From positions 496,001 through 560,000 of the forward strand of contig CAWHHO010000008.1 of assembly GCA_963829135.1 (NCBI GenBank): a stretch of DNA of 64,000 nt, read 5' to 3'. Positions 6,451-15,086 of the stretch are shown piece after piece; within the stretch, counting starts at the first letter, position 1; each line of letters starts with the position of its first letter. A model generated the notes under the pieces. It was not told where the DNA came from. It was given only the letters and a program-made list of their open reading frames with translations, and did not search any database. The translations under genes were made by a program, and so were the position numbers. Source of the stretch: Kumtagia sp963829135. GTDB taxonomy: Bacteria > Pseudomonadota > Alphaproteobacteria > Rhizobiales > Rhizobiaceae.

Positions 6451-8466
6451 GTGCGGTTGCCAGCCATAGGCAAGGGTACGGTATATCTGTATATGGGCGC
6501 GATATGGGCGGCGCGGGCTGGCCTTGGAGCCGCCAAACGACGGATTGATCCCGAATTGAGCGCCAAGAAAACCAGGAGAGACAGGAAACGGGTCGAACCA
6601 GGCGAAGTAATCGCCGTCGTCAAGCGTATCTTTGCGGAGAACGCCCGCGACTATGTCTGGAGCTATGTCGCGGCCGGTGCCTGGTTGATTGCGATTGCCG
6701 CGGCCACTGCTTTCACAGCCTGGATCATGAAGGATGTGATCGACGAGATCTTTTACAGGCAGCGTAGCGAACTGATCGTCCTCATCTCGCTGGCGGTATT
6801 CGGAGCCTTCGCGCTGCGCGGTATCGGAAGTTATATGCAGGCTGTAATCCTGGCCAAGGTCGGCAATAATCTGGTGGCCCGCTATCAACAGCGGCTGTTC
6901 GACCACCTTATGCACCTGGGCGTCGATTATCACACGTCCAAGCGGTCCGGGCAGCTTGCTGCCCAGGTTAATTTCAATGTCAACGGAATACGTGACCTGT
7001 TAAACACGACGGTCATGGCCGTCGCTCGCGATGTGCCGACGCTGATCGCGCTGGTCGTCGTAATGCTGATTCAGGACCATGTTCTTTCGATTTTCGCATT
7101 TCTCATCGGCCCACCACTGCTCTATGCCGTCAACCGGTTGGTGAAACGCATTCGCGGCATAACCCGCGCCACGATCGAGACGAACTCGCGGCTGATGGGC
7201 GCGATCCAGGAGGCCACACAGGGCATTGCCGCGGTGAAGGCGTTCACCATGGAAGACCAACTCTCCCGCCGCATCGGCGCGCTGATTGCCAACTCCGAGA
7301 AGCGCAACAACAAGGTTGCGATCGTTTCGGAGCGGCTCACCCCCGTCACGGAAATTCTTGCGGGCTTCGCCATCGCTGCGGTCATCGCTTACGCCGGCTA
7401 CCGTGCGACCCATAACGTGCAGCCGCCCGGCGCGGTGTTTTCTTTCATATCCGCACTGCTGCTCGCATACGATCCCGCTCGGCGTCTGTCGCGCGTTCAG
7501 GTCGGCCTCGAAAAGTCGCTGGTCAATGCCCGCATGATCTATGAAATCCTCGATATGCCGCCGCGCCAGCGCGACGTACCGAACGCCAAGGCCGTCCATG
7601 TAACTCGGGGCGAAGTACGGTTTGACGACGTGCATTTCGCCTATAGGGACGAACTCCCGGTGCTGCACGGCGTGAGTTTCGTGGCTGAGGCCGGCAACAT
7701 GACAGCCATAGTCGGAGCTTCCGGCGCCGGAAAGTCGACGCTGACCGCACTTCTGGAACGCTTCTACGACGTTGAAAGCGGAACTATCGAAATAGACGGC
7801 CAGGATATTTCCAAAGTGACGAAACAGTCGCTGCGCCACGCGATCGCATTTGTCTCGCAGCAACCTTATATGTTCGAAGGAACGATCGGCGACAATATCC
7901 GCTATGGCCGCGAGGACGCTACGGACGAGGAAATCCGCCACGCCGCGCGCCTCGCCGCGGCGGATGAGTTCATTCTGGAGCAACCGCAAGGATACGACAC
8001 GCCGGTCGGCGAAAATGGCCTGACGCTTTCCGGCGGCCAGCGCCAGCGCATTTCGATCGCCCGCGCCATTGTTCGCAACGCGCCTATACTGCTGCTCGAC
8101 GAGGCCACTTCGGCGCTGGATACGGAGTCCGAGGCACGCGTACAGCAAGCGGTGACGTCGGTAACAAAGGGCCGTACGGTCATCGTCATCGCCCATCGCC
8201 TGTCGACTGTGGTCAATGCTGACAAGATCGTCGTACTTGAAAGCGGGCGCGTCGTCGAGGAGGGCAAGCACGACGATTTGCTTGCGATTCACAATGGCGT
8301 CTATTCGCGCTTCTACAAAGTGCAGCGAAAAGCTCAAGGTTCGCTGGCTTCGGCCGTTTCACAGTCCGGTCTCCGGCCGGCGCGGGACGTGGAACCAAGC
8401 AAGGAAGCGCTAAAACAACGCGGAGCGGCGTTCTCGGGCGAATTCCTCGGTACCACTGAAGATTAG
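6451..8466 (+). CDS. ABC exporter, fused permease-ATPase (MsbA/lipid-exporter type)
   Basis: A half-transporter of about 671 residues: an N-terminal membrane domain with six predicted segments (roughly 60-350), then an ATPase domain with Walker A GASGAGKST (about 425), signature LSGGQRQRIS (about 527), Walker B ILLLDEATSALD and a switch His in VIVIAHRLSTV. It should act as a homodimer exporting a lipid, lipid-linked sugar or similar substrate. It starts at a GTG (6451), or at an ATG at 6493, which removes 14 residues; neither has a strong ribosome-binding site. It follows the glycan-modifying genes and is closed by a hairpin at 8679, suggesting it exports what they modify. Confidence 0.85.
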   Translation: MRLPAIGKGTVYLYMGAIWAARAGLGAAKRRIDPELSAKKTRRDRKRVEPGEVIAVVKRIFAENARDYVWSYVAAGAWLIAIAAATAFTAWIMKDVIDEIFYRQRSELIVLISLAVFGAFALRGIGSYMQAVILAKVGNNLVARYQQRLFDHLMHLGVDYHTSKRSGQLAAQVNFNVNGIRDLLNTTVMAVARDVPTLIALVVVMLIQDHVLSIFAFLIGPPLLYAVNRLVKRIRGITRATIETNSRLMGAIQEATQGIAAVKAFTMEDQLSRRIGALIANSEKRNNKVAIVSERLTPVTEILAGFAIAAVIAYAGYRATHNVQPPGAVFSFISALLLAYDPARRLSRVQVGLEKSLVNARMIYEILDMPPRQRDVPNAKAVHVTRGEVRFDDVHFAYRDELPVLHGVSFVAEAGNMTAIVGASGAGKSTLTALLERFYDVESGTIEIDGQDISKVTKQSLRHAIAFVSQQPYMFEGTIGDNIRYGREDATDEEIRHAARLAAADEFILEQPQGYDTPVGENGLTLSGGQRQRISIARAIVRNAPILLLDEATSALDTESEARVQQAVTSVTKGRTVIVIAHRLSTVVNADKIVVLESGRVVEEGKHDDLLAIHNGVYSRFYKVQRKAQGSLASAVSQSGLRPARDVEPSKEALKQRGAAFSGEFLGTTED

Positions 8467-8678
8467 GCACCTGATGCGCGAAAAAAAAGCGCGACCAGGA
8501 AACGGCTGCTTTGGCCCAAGGCATCGCGCAGAACGACGAGCGACTGGCGTCCGGTACGATAATCATTTCGACGAAAAGCGGTCGGCCAGCAATCGGCCAA
8601 CAAACGACTTTCAGGGATCGCTACTGCCATGGAGGTATCTGGCCGGAAGCCGACCGGCTGCTTGGCGGTGAACCCTCG

Positions 8679-8711
8679 GCAGAAAGCCCGCAGTCGTGCG
8701 GGGCTTTCTGC
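8679..8711. terminator. Bidirectional terminator-like hairpin
   Basis: gcagaaagcccgca and its near-perfect complement tgcggggctttctgc form a stem of about 14 bp with a gtcg loop and one bulged G. It lies between the convergent exporter and the LivK-like gene. The stem contains A/T-rich ends that could act as U-tracts in both directions. Confidence 0.6.
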
Positions 8712-8738
8712 TGGACGCCATACTGGCGGCGTTGTTAA

Positions 8739-9998
8739 CTACTGCGCCTTCAGTTGTGAGACTTCATCCGCGCTCATCTCGCCTGTCGTGGTGACCTCGC
8801 CCTTCTGAATCCGCCAAAGGCGGAATGGCCCCGTGATGTCGCCGTTCTTGTCGAAACTGACCGGCCCGATGACACCCTCATACTTGACTGGTTTGCCTTC
8901 CTTGAGCAGTGCCAGCGCCTTGGCGAACTCCTCCTTGCCGGCATGTATGGGCTGTGCGCCCTCGGCCGTCACGTCGCGGATCGCTGCCTTGATGGCTGCC
9001 GAATCGCCTTTCCCGGCCTTTGCAATGGCAAGGGCAACGATTGCCCCGGCATCGTAGGAGCGGTCAGCCGCCGGCGCGTCGGCTTTTATGCCTTCCGAGA
9101 AGCTCTCGAAGTTCTTGTTGAAGTACTCGGTGGAAGCTGTCGGCGCTGTGCCCGACGACGTTCCATATGCGTCGTCCAGATACTGGGCGCCAACGGCAGA
9201 AACAAACTCCGCGGCGTTCATGCCGTCATTGAGCAGGAATTTTGCCGGACCGCCGCCCGAAATCCAGGCTCGGGCGATCGTCGCGCCGTCAACAGGATAG
9301 GAAACGAGGTAAAGGGCTTCGGGGTCTCCCTCCATCGCGCCGTTGGCCTCGGCTGTGTAACTCGATTGCTTTTCGTTGTAGGGGGTCGTCGACGTGATCT
9401 GCCCGCCCAATTTCTCGAAGGCTGCCTTGAACTCTTTCACCATGTTCACGCCGAAATCGTTGTTGACGTGAATGATGGCGAGCTTCTTCAGCCCCTGGTC
9501 GATCGCGTACTTCGCTGCAGCCGTTCCCTGCAGTGCGTCCGAGGTGATGGTACGGAAGAAGACTCCATTGGTTTTCCCATCTTCGGAGAGCGCAGTAAGC
9601 GTTGGCGAGGAAGAGGCAGGAGAAACTTGCACCACGCCCGCCGGTGCCGTCACCGACGTTAGGATCGGGATCGACACCGATGAAATGATGCCACCAATCA
9701 CCACGGGCACCTTTCCGATGTTCACCAATTGCGTCGCCTGGTCCACCGCGACGTTGCCCTGGCTTTGGCTGTCGCGCGTATCAGCCTTTATCTTGCATCC
9801 GTCGCCGAAGCCGCCGGCTTCATTGAAGTCGCGGAACGCCATCTCCACAGCCTTCGCGCCGGCCTGGCCATAGGCGCCCGCCGGACCGGTCAACTCCATC
9901 ACCAGCCCGACCGTTACGTCGCAGCCTTGAGCAGCGGCCGGCAGCCCGCTGGCGGCGATTACAGCGAGCATCGAGCCTGCCAATAAAATCTTTCTCAT
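8739..9998 (-). CDS. Branched-chain amino acid-type ABC transporter substrate-binding protein (LivK-like)
   Basis: A 419-residue exported protein with a signal peptide ending near residue 24 (SGLPAAAQG) and a periplasmic-binding fold of the Leu/Ile/Val family: VTVGLVMELTGPAGAYGQAG, then DFNEAGGFGDGCKIK, and the later QASSYTAE- and DGMNAAEF-type loops. It would deliver ligand to the LivHM-LivGF machinery encoded divergently at 11613-15086. The ligand cannot be read from sequence; the surrounding aldo/keto reductases and RidA domain suggest something other than a plain amino acid. It is the last gene of the minus-strand arm. Confidence 0.88.
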   Translation of the reverse strand: MRKILLAGSMLAVIAASGLPAAAQGCDVTVGLVMELTGPAGAYGQAGAKAVEMAFRDFNEAGGFGDGCKIKADTRDSQSQGNVAVDQATQLVNIGKVPVVIGGIISSVSIPILTSVTAPAGVVQVSPASSSPTLTALSEDGKTNGVFFRTITSDALQGTAAAKYAIDQGLKKLAIIHVNNDFGVNMVKEFKAAFEKLGGQITSTTPYNEKQSSYTAEANGAMEGDPEALYLVSYPVDGATIARAWISGGGPAKFLLNDGMNAAEFVSAVGAQYLDDAYGTSSGTAPTASTEYFNKNFESFSEGIKADAPAADRSYDAGAIVALAIAKAGKGDSAAIKAAIRDVTAEGAQPIHAGKEEFAKALALLKEGKPVKYEGVIGPVSFDKNGDITGPFRLWRIQKGEVTTTGEMSADEVSQLKAQ

Positions 9999-10064
9999 AA
10001 CGTTGCCTCACCCCTTTTTATGGTTGCTTGTCCGCGGACGGTCATCCCGATCCGCCGCTTCGCC

Positions 10065-11144
10065 TCACTTTCCCGCAACGGAAGCCGTTTGGGAAGCGCC
10101 CGGCGCATCGTTGAGGTTGTATTTCATGATCCGGCCATGTCGGCCCTGCCGATCGCGCTCCAAAGAGTAGACATCACCTTCCAGCGGAGTGCTCTGCTTA
10201 AGCACTGTATCGATCGCCATAATATCGCTCTCGTCCAGCGCCAGCTTCGCGATTGCGAGGTTCTGTGGCAGGTGTGACACATTGCGTGCGCCGACAATCA
10301 CCGCAGCGACCTGGGGCCGTGCCAGCATGGCCGCGCTGGCAACCGTCGCGATATCGGTCCGATGCCGATCGGCGACGATCCTTAGAATATCGAGCAGAAG
10401 CTGGAACAACTCCCAGCCGCCCCAATCTTCGATGACCAGTCGATACTTCGTAAGCGAACGGTTCTCGTCGGACCCCGAGGGAGCCAAAGCACCACGCCAG
10501 CGGTCACTGAGGAAACCGCCGGCAACCGTCCCATAGCAAAGGATCGCGATATCGTGCGCCCGGGCAAGCTCGATCAGTGATTTTTCGGGTCGGGCATCGA
10601 GCAGCGAGAACTGGATCTGCAGGGAGGTCAACGGCACACCTGCGTCGATCATCGCCGCGACGTGCCCGGTGTCGAAGTTAGTGGCGGCAACGTTTCGGAT
10701 CTTGCCGGCATCGCGAAGTTCCGCCAGCCACAGGGCGGTTTCGAGCCATCGAGGTTTGGCATAGTCCCACCAATGGAATTGCACGAGGTCGAGCTGCTCC
10801 TGACCCAGGCGGCGAAGCGACCGGTCGATTATTGTTTCTACGTCGCGCTTGACGATGCAATCGAGAATATCCAGGTCGGGCACGAACTTCGTATGCACGC
10901 GCACCTTCGCGAGCGCCTCGCGCCCTCTCGTCTTTTCGTACTCCGCGCGGAAGCGGCCGATCGTCTCCTCGACGCCGGTGTAGATGTCTGCGCAATCGAA
11001 GGTGGTTATCCCGGCGTCGGAATAGGCGCACAGGTCCGCGACCGGATCCTGGCTGAGGTCGCTGCCGTGGCCGGTGGCAAGCTGCCAGTTGCCGCGGATG
11101 ACCCGTGAGATGGAATAGCCGGCGCGGAGTTCGATCTGCTGCAT
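10065..11144 (-). CDS. Aldo/keto reductase
   Basis: A 359-residue NAD(P)-dependent oxidoreductase of the AKR (beta/alpha)8 family. The catalytic tetrad is visible: Asp in TTFDCAD, Tyr in IYTGVEE, Lys in VHTKFVPD and His in DLVQFHWWDYAKP. It shares the unusual QFHWW block and a YGT-x-x-GGFLS block with the reductase at 15079, so the two are paralogues within one locus. It lies between the LivK-like gene and a TIGR04076-like gene, all on the minus strand. A role in oxidising or reducing the imported compound is inferred. Confidence 0.85.
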   Translation of the reverse strand: MQQIELRAGYSISRVIRGNWQLATGHGSDLSQDPVADLCAYSDAGITTFDCADIYTGVEETIGRFRAEYEKTRGREALAKVRVHTKFVPDLDILDCIVKRDVETIIDRSLRRLGQEQLDLVQFHWWDYAKPRWLETALWLAELRDAGKIRNVAATNFDTGHVAAMIDAGVPLTSLQIQFSLLDARPEKSLIELARAHDIAILCYGTVAGGFLSDRWRGALAPSGSDENRSLTKYRLVIEDWGGWELFQLLLDILRIVADRHRTDIATVASAAMLARPQVAAVIVGARNVSHLPQNLAIAKLALDESDIMAIDTVLKQSTPLEGDVYSLERDRQGRHGRIMKYNLNDAPGASQTASVAGK

Positions 11145-11165
11145 AGTGAGGCGATCTCGTTTTCC

Positions 11166-11519
11166 CTAAAGCGGCACCGCGGTCGTCTCTGAATGCAAGA
11201 ACCGGCGCCTGTTGAGGCGCGTGATGCGCATCCGTGTCGAACAGTTTGGGTCGGGACAGGCAACCTCTGCATCAGTACTCATCCAATCGTTTGGATGCGT
11301 CTGCCGCTGCTTGGCGGCGAGCAGTGGCAGGACTGACGCCAGCGAGTAGATCGATATACCTTGACCGGGCGGCAAATGCAGCATTTCGCCACGAAGTTCG
11401 AACCAATCCCCGGGCTTTGCGCCGCAGAAAATAGCCCCGCCCGGCGGTGCTACCACCTCGACGCGAAGGTCGAAAAGTTCGAAGCTGTCATCTTTTCGCT
11501 TGGCGGCATTGCTGGTCAC
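11166..11519 (-). CDS. TIGR04076-like small protein
   Basis: A 117-residue protein starting at GTG 11519 and resembling the TIGR04076 family. FELFDLRVEVVAPPG begins the family core, followed by GDWFELRGEMLHLPPG, a Ser/Ala-rich helix, and ACPDPNCSTRMRITRL at the end. Such proteins often sit beside oxidoreductase genes and have no assigned reaction. It is 21 bp upstream of the reductase at 10065-11144 and likely in the same transcript. Its 5' end faces livG across a 93-bp spacer that should contain both divergent promoters. Confidence 0.6.
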   Translation of the reverse strand: MTSNAAKRKDDSFELFDLRVEVVAPPGGAIFCGAKPGDWFELRGEMLHLPPGQGISIYSLASVLPLLAAKQRQTHPNDWMSTDAEVACPDPNCSTRMRITRLNRRRFLHSETTAVPL

Positions 11520-11612
11520 ATCAATTGCCCTTGCGCGGAGTGTGCCGTTTTCTCTATTTGCATTTGCCCCTTTTGCAAAGCGTAATGCCGCCGCCCCGCC
11601 ACGTTAGAATCG

Positions 11613-12416
11613 ATGACTGATCCGCGAGCCGCCCCACACGACATACCCTCCCGCTTGCAAGTCGTGGCACGCGACGTAACGCATTCCTTCGGAGGTCTGC
11701 GGGCGGTCGATGGGATGTCGATGGCGCTCGATCCGGGAGAGATTGTCGGACTGATCGGTCCGAACGGGGCGGGCAAAACGACCTTTTTCAACTTGCTTGC
11801 GGGCACCCTGCGGCCGGACGGCGGTCAAATACTCGTTGGCGGCGTGGACGTATCGCGCGAACCAGCCGAGTTGCGCATTCGACGGGGGATCGGGCGTACA
11901 TTCCAGATACCGCGACCGTTTCGTGAGATGACCGTTCTGGAAAATGTCCTGGCTGGCGCACAGGGCCAGGCGGGCGAAGGCATGCTCGCGAATTTTTTTG
12001 AGGCAAGCCGAGTGCGCGCCGAGGAAAAGGCCTCCGCGGCGAAGGCGCGGCAACTGTTGGAATTCACCACGCTGGCGCGGCTGGAAAATGAGCCGGCGGC
12101 TGTGCTCTCCGGCGGGCAGCGAAAGCTGCTGGAACTTGCACGCGTGTTGATGGCCGATCCGCAAGTGCTGCTCCTCGACGAGCCCGCAGCTGGCGTCAAT
12201 CCGTCGCTGCTGGAGCTGATCATCGATCGGGTCCAATCCCTTCATCGCCAAGGCCGGACCATCCTTCTCATCGAGCACAACATGGACATCGTGGCGAGGC
12301 TCTGCGACCGGGTGGTTGTGATGGCCGAGGGCAGGCTGCTGGCGGAAGGTACGCCGGCCGATGTACTATCGCGCACTGAAGTGGCCGAAGCCTATCTCGG
12401 CCAGGTCGCGGCGTGA
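11613..12416 (+). CDS. livG: Branched-chain amino acid-type ABC transporter ATP-binding protein (LivG-like)
   Basis: A 267-residue ATPase: Walker A GPNGAGKTTFFN at about residue 49, Q-loop GRTFQIPRPF typical of LivG, signature LSGGQRKLLELA, Walker B VLLLDEPAAGVNP, and an H-loop within LLIEHNMDIV. The C-terminal tail (VAEAYLGQV) is characteristic of the family. It energises uptake with LivF and the LivHM permease. The next gene overlaps its stop codon by 4 bp (GTGA), indicating coupled translation. Family certain; substrate unknown. Confidence 0.9.
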   Translation: MTDPRAAPHDIPSRLQVVARDVTHSFGGLRAVDGMSMALDPGEIVGLIGPNGAGKTTFFNLLAGTLRPDGGQILVGGVDVSREPAELRIRRGIGRTFQIPRPFREMTVLENVLAGAQGQAGEGMLANFFEASRVRAEEKASAAKARQLLEFTTLARLENEPAAVLSGGQRKLLELARVLMADPQVLLLDEPAAGVNPSLLELIIDRVQSLHRQGRTILLIEHNMDIVARLCDRVVVMAEGRLLAEGTPADVLSRTEVAEAYLGQVAA

Positions 12417-13159
12417 GCGCCGAAGAGCCAATTCCGGCACTTGTCGTTGAAGGCTTGGTCGCAGCCTATGAGCCAGATCTTCCGATCGTGCGAGGCGTCG
12501 ATCTTTGTATCATGCCTGGAGAACTCGTGGCGCTGCTGGGCCCCAACGGCGCCGGCAAGTCGACGCTGCTGAAAGCGATTGCCGGTACCGCCCCTATCCT
12601 CAAAGGCAGTGTGCAACTGGTGGGCACATCCATTGAGAAATTGCCTGTCCATCTCAAGCAGGCGCGTGGCCTTGGGTTTGTGCCTCAGACGGAAAACATC
12701 TTCACAACTCTGACCATCGCGGAAAACCTGGAACTCGCGGCCGACCGATTGCTGAGGCGCGAGCGGCAGGCGCGGGTCAGAGAGGTTGCGCGCCGCTTCC
12801 CGGACCTGGCCCGCGAACCAAACCGGAGAGCGGGGGCGCTCTCGGGCGGTCAGCGGCAGATGCTGGCGATTGCTCGCGCGCTGATAGGTAGCCCGTCCGT
12901 GCTTCTGCTTGACGAGCCATCGGCAGGTCTGTCGCCACGAATTGTAGCGGAGGTGTTCCGGGAGTTGCAGGCGCTCAATCGCGACGGAGTAACCATCGTG
13001 CTCGTCGAGCAGAACGTACGCGCTGCACTCGCAATCGCCAGCCGAGCCTTGATATTGGTGGAGGGCCTTGTCGCCCATGAGGGCGAGCCGCAGGCGATGC
13101 TCGCCGACGACACTGTCGCCCGGCTCTATCTCGGCCGTCACAGGGAGACATCGGGATGA
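12413..13159 (+). CDS. livF: Branched-chain amino acid-type ABC transporter ATP-binding protein (LivF-like)
   Basis: A 248-residue second ATPase of the transporter: Walker A GPNGAGKSTLLKAI, Q-loop FVPQTENIF, signature LSGGQRQMLAIA, Walker B VLLLDEPSAGLSP and VLVEQNVRAAL. The FVPQ and QNVRAAL blocks are typical of LivF. It starts at a GTG overlapping livG and ends in an ATGA overlap with livH, so all three are translationally coupled. Substrate unknown. Confidence 0.9.
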   Translation: MSAEEPIPALVVEGLVAAYEPDLPIVRGVDLCIMPGELVALLGPNGAGKSTLLKAIAGTAPILKGSVQLVGTSIEKLPVHLKQARGLGFVPQTENIFTTLTIAENLELAADRLLRRERQARVREVARRFPDLAREPNRRAGALSGGQRQMLAIARALIGSPSVLLLDEPSAGLSPRIVAEVFRELQALNRDGVTIVLVEQNVRAALAIASRALILVEGLVAHEGEPQAMLADDTVARLYLGRHRETSG

Positions 13160-14079
13160 TCTCGCAGGCCGTGCTGGACGGGCTTATAAACGGTGCGGTA
13201 ATCGGCTTGGGAGCGGTGGGTGTGACGCTGACCTATTCGATCCTCCGCTTTGCAAACTTCGCCCATGGAGAACTGGTGTCCTGGGGTGCGTATTTCGCCT
13301 TTCTGCTGAACCTTACTCTCGCCGCCGCTTTCGTCGGACTTCGCGCACCTATCAGCCCTTTCTCTTTCGGCTGGTCGTTGCCGATTGCAATGGTCGGCGC
13401 CGTGTTCATTTCGGCTGCACTGGCGCTGTTCATCGACAAGCTGTTGTTCGGGGCTCTCCGCCGTCGGGGCAGCTCCGTCATCATCCTGGTGATGGCGAGC
13501 TTCGGCGCCGCACTTGCGCTACGCAACCTGCTCGAGTTCCTTTTCACCTCGTCGCCCCTTTATTTCACGTCCTCCCTGCAGATCGCGATGCGCTTGCCGG
13601 GCGGGGTTCGCGCAACGCCTGATCAGTTGCTTGCCATCGCTGCCGGGCTGGTCGTCGCGTTGGGATTGCACTTCTTTCTGACCCGGACCGCAATGGGACG
13701 CGCCATGCGCGCGGTCGCCGAGAATCCAACACTCGCCGGCGTTGCCGGTATAGACGTGCGGCGGGTGGTGAAAACCGTCTGGGTGGTGGGCGCAGCACTT
13801 GCAGCCGTCGCAGGCGTATTTGCCGGCCTCCTGGTGCAGATACGCCCGCAAATGGGGCTGGACCTGTTGCTCCCGCTATTTGCCGCTGCAATCCTGGGCG
13901 GAATCGGCAGCGTGCCGGGCGCGATGATCGCGGGCGTCATCGTTGGTCTGGGTGAGGCCTTCGCCGTCCGGCTCGTCGGGGCGGAATGGCGCGCGGCGGT
14001 CGCCTTCGTCGTCCTGGTCGCGGTCCTCCTGGTGCGTCCGCAGGGACTGTTCGCCCAAGGTTCGGGAGGCCGCACTTAG
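13156..14079 (+). CDS. livH: Branched-chain amino acid-type ABC transporter permease (LivH-like)
   Basis: A 307-residue inner-membrane permease with about eight hydrophobic segments, starting in the typical way (VLDGLINGAVIGLGAVGVTL). It has the conserved GRAMRAVAENPTLAGVAGID segment, the cytoplasmic loop contacting the ATPases, and AILGGIGSVPGAMIAGVIVG near the end. It pairs with LivM. The start overlaps livF by 4 bp. Confidence 0.9.
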   Translation: MISQAVLDGLINGAVIGLGAVGVTLTYSILRFANFAHGELVSWGAYFAFLLNLTLAAAFVGLRAPISPFSFGWSLPIAMVGAVFISAALALFIDKLLFGALRRRGSSVIILVMASFGAALALRNLLEFLFTSSPLYFTSSLQIAMRLPGGVRATPDQLLAIAAGLVVALGLHFFLTRTAMGRAMRAVAENPTLAGVAGIDVRRVVKTVWVVGAALAAVAGVFAGLLVQIRPQMGLDLLLPLFAAAILGGIGSVPGAMIAGVIVGLGEAFAVRLVGAEWRAAVAFVVLVAVLLVRPQGLFAQGSGGRT

Positions 14080-14081
14080 TG

Positions 14082-15086
14082 ATGCTTGACCTCCTATCCT
14101 ATCTCGCATTCTTCATGACAATCGCGCTTTCCTATGCCGTGATCTGCCTTGGTCTCAACGTGCAGTGGGGGCAAACGGGTCTCTTCAATGTCGGCGTTGC
14201 TGGTTTCGTCGCGGTGGGCGCCTATGCGTCGGCATTGCTGACCACCCCAGATGCCGCCGACCGCTTCGGTGGCTTCGGCCTGCCGATAGCTGCCGGGTGG
14301 CTCGGCGCCGCTCTCGCTGGTGGATTGGTCAGCCTTGGCGTTGGCATGCTGACCCTGCGCCTGCGCTCGGACTATCTTGCCATCGCGACCTTCGGTGTCG
14401 CCGTTGTCGTCCAACTCTGCGCCTTGAACCTTCAGCGCCTGACCGGAGGCCCTTTTGGGATCAGCCTCATTCCCCGGCCCTTCGGCGATCTTGCTGGCGA
14501 GCCGCTGCTCTTCAGCCTGGCCAACCTCGGGGTAATGGCAGCGCTGGTGCTCGGCATTTATCTGGCGCTTGAGCGGCTGTTGGCGAGCCCTTGGGGACGC
14601 GTGCTGCGCGCCATCCGTGAGGACGAGTTAGCGGCGATCGCACTTGGAAAGCCGGCCGTGCGATTTCGACTCCAGGCGTTTGCATTGGGGGGCGCGATAA
14701 TGGGCATCGGCGGCGCCGCCCAGGGGCATTTTATCGGCTTCATAGCGCCGGAGAATTATGTTCCGACGCTGACATTCCAGGTTTGGGCCATGCTCATCGT
14801 GGGCGGCTCGGGCAATAATCGCGGCGCCATTCTCGGTGCGATCGTGGTGTGGGGGCTTTGGGCACTTTCCGGCATGGCGATCGCGGGCGTTTTCCCCTCA
14901 GGGTGGCAAGCGCGCGCCGCGTCGCTGCAAATCGCGCTCATCGGCGTCGGCCTGTGCCTCATCCTCATTCTACGCCCGCGCGGTCTCCTGGGAGAACGGC
15001 GCACGATCTCACGCCACCTGCTGCGGCTGCCGGCGGGCAATTCTTCGATGGTCAAACCCACTTCAGGCGGAGCTAGCGATGACTGA
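14082..15086 (+). CDS. livM: Branched-chain amino acid-type ABC transporter permease (LivM-like)
   Basis: A 334-residue permease with the LivM hallmarks NVQWGQTGLFNVGVAGFVAVG near the N-terminus, RLRSDYLAIATFGVA, GRVLRAIREDELAAIALG and a C-terminal LILRPRGLLGERR. It begins 2 bp after livH, with an in-frame GTG at 14079 also possible. It ends by overlapping the start of the reductase gene by 8 bp. That overlap ties the catabolic enzyme into the transporter operon. Confidence 0.9.
   Translation: MLDLLSYLAFFMTIALSYAVICLGLNVQWGQTGLFNVGVAGFVAVGAYASALLTTPDAADRFGGFGLPIAAGWLGAALAGGLVSLGVGMLTLRLRSDYLAIATFGVAVVVQLCALNLQRLTGGPFGISLIPRPFGDLAGEPLLFSLANLGVMAALVLGIYLALERLLASPWGRVLRAIREDELAAIALGKPAVRFRLQAFALGGAIMGIGGAAQGHFIGFIAPENYVPTLTFQVWAMLIVGGSGNNRGAILGAIVVWGLWALSGMAIAGVFPSGWQARAASLQIALIGVGLCLILILRPRGLLGERRTISRHLLRLPAGNSSMVKPTSGGASDD

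Noticed and set aside
7000..8337. A 445-codon minus-strand frame opposite the ABC exporter
   Set aside because: It lies fully inside an intact gene with Walker motifs and has no family features of its own.
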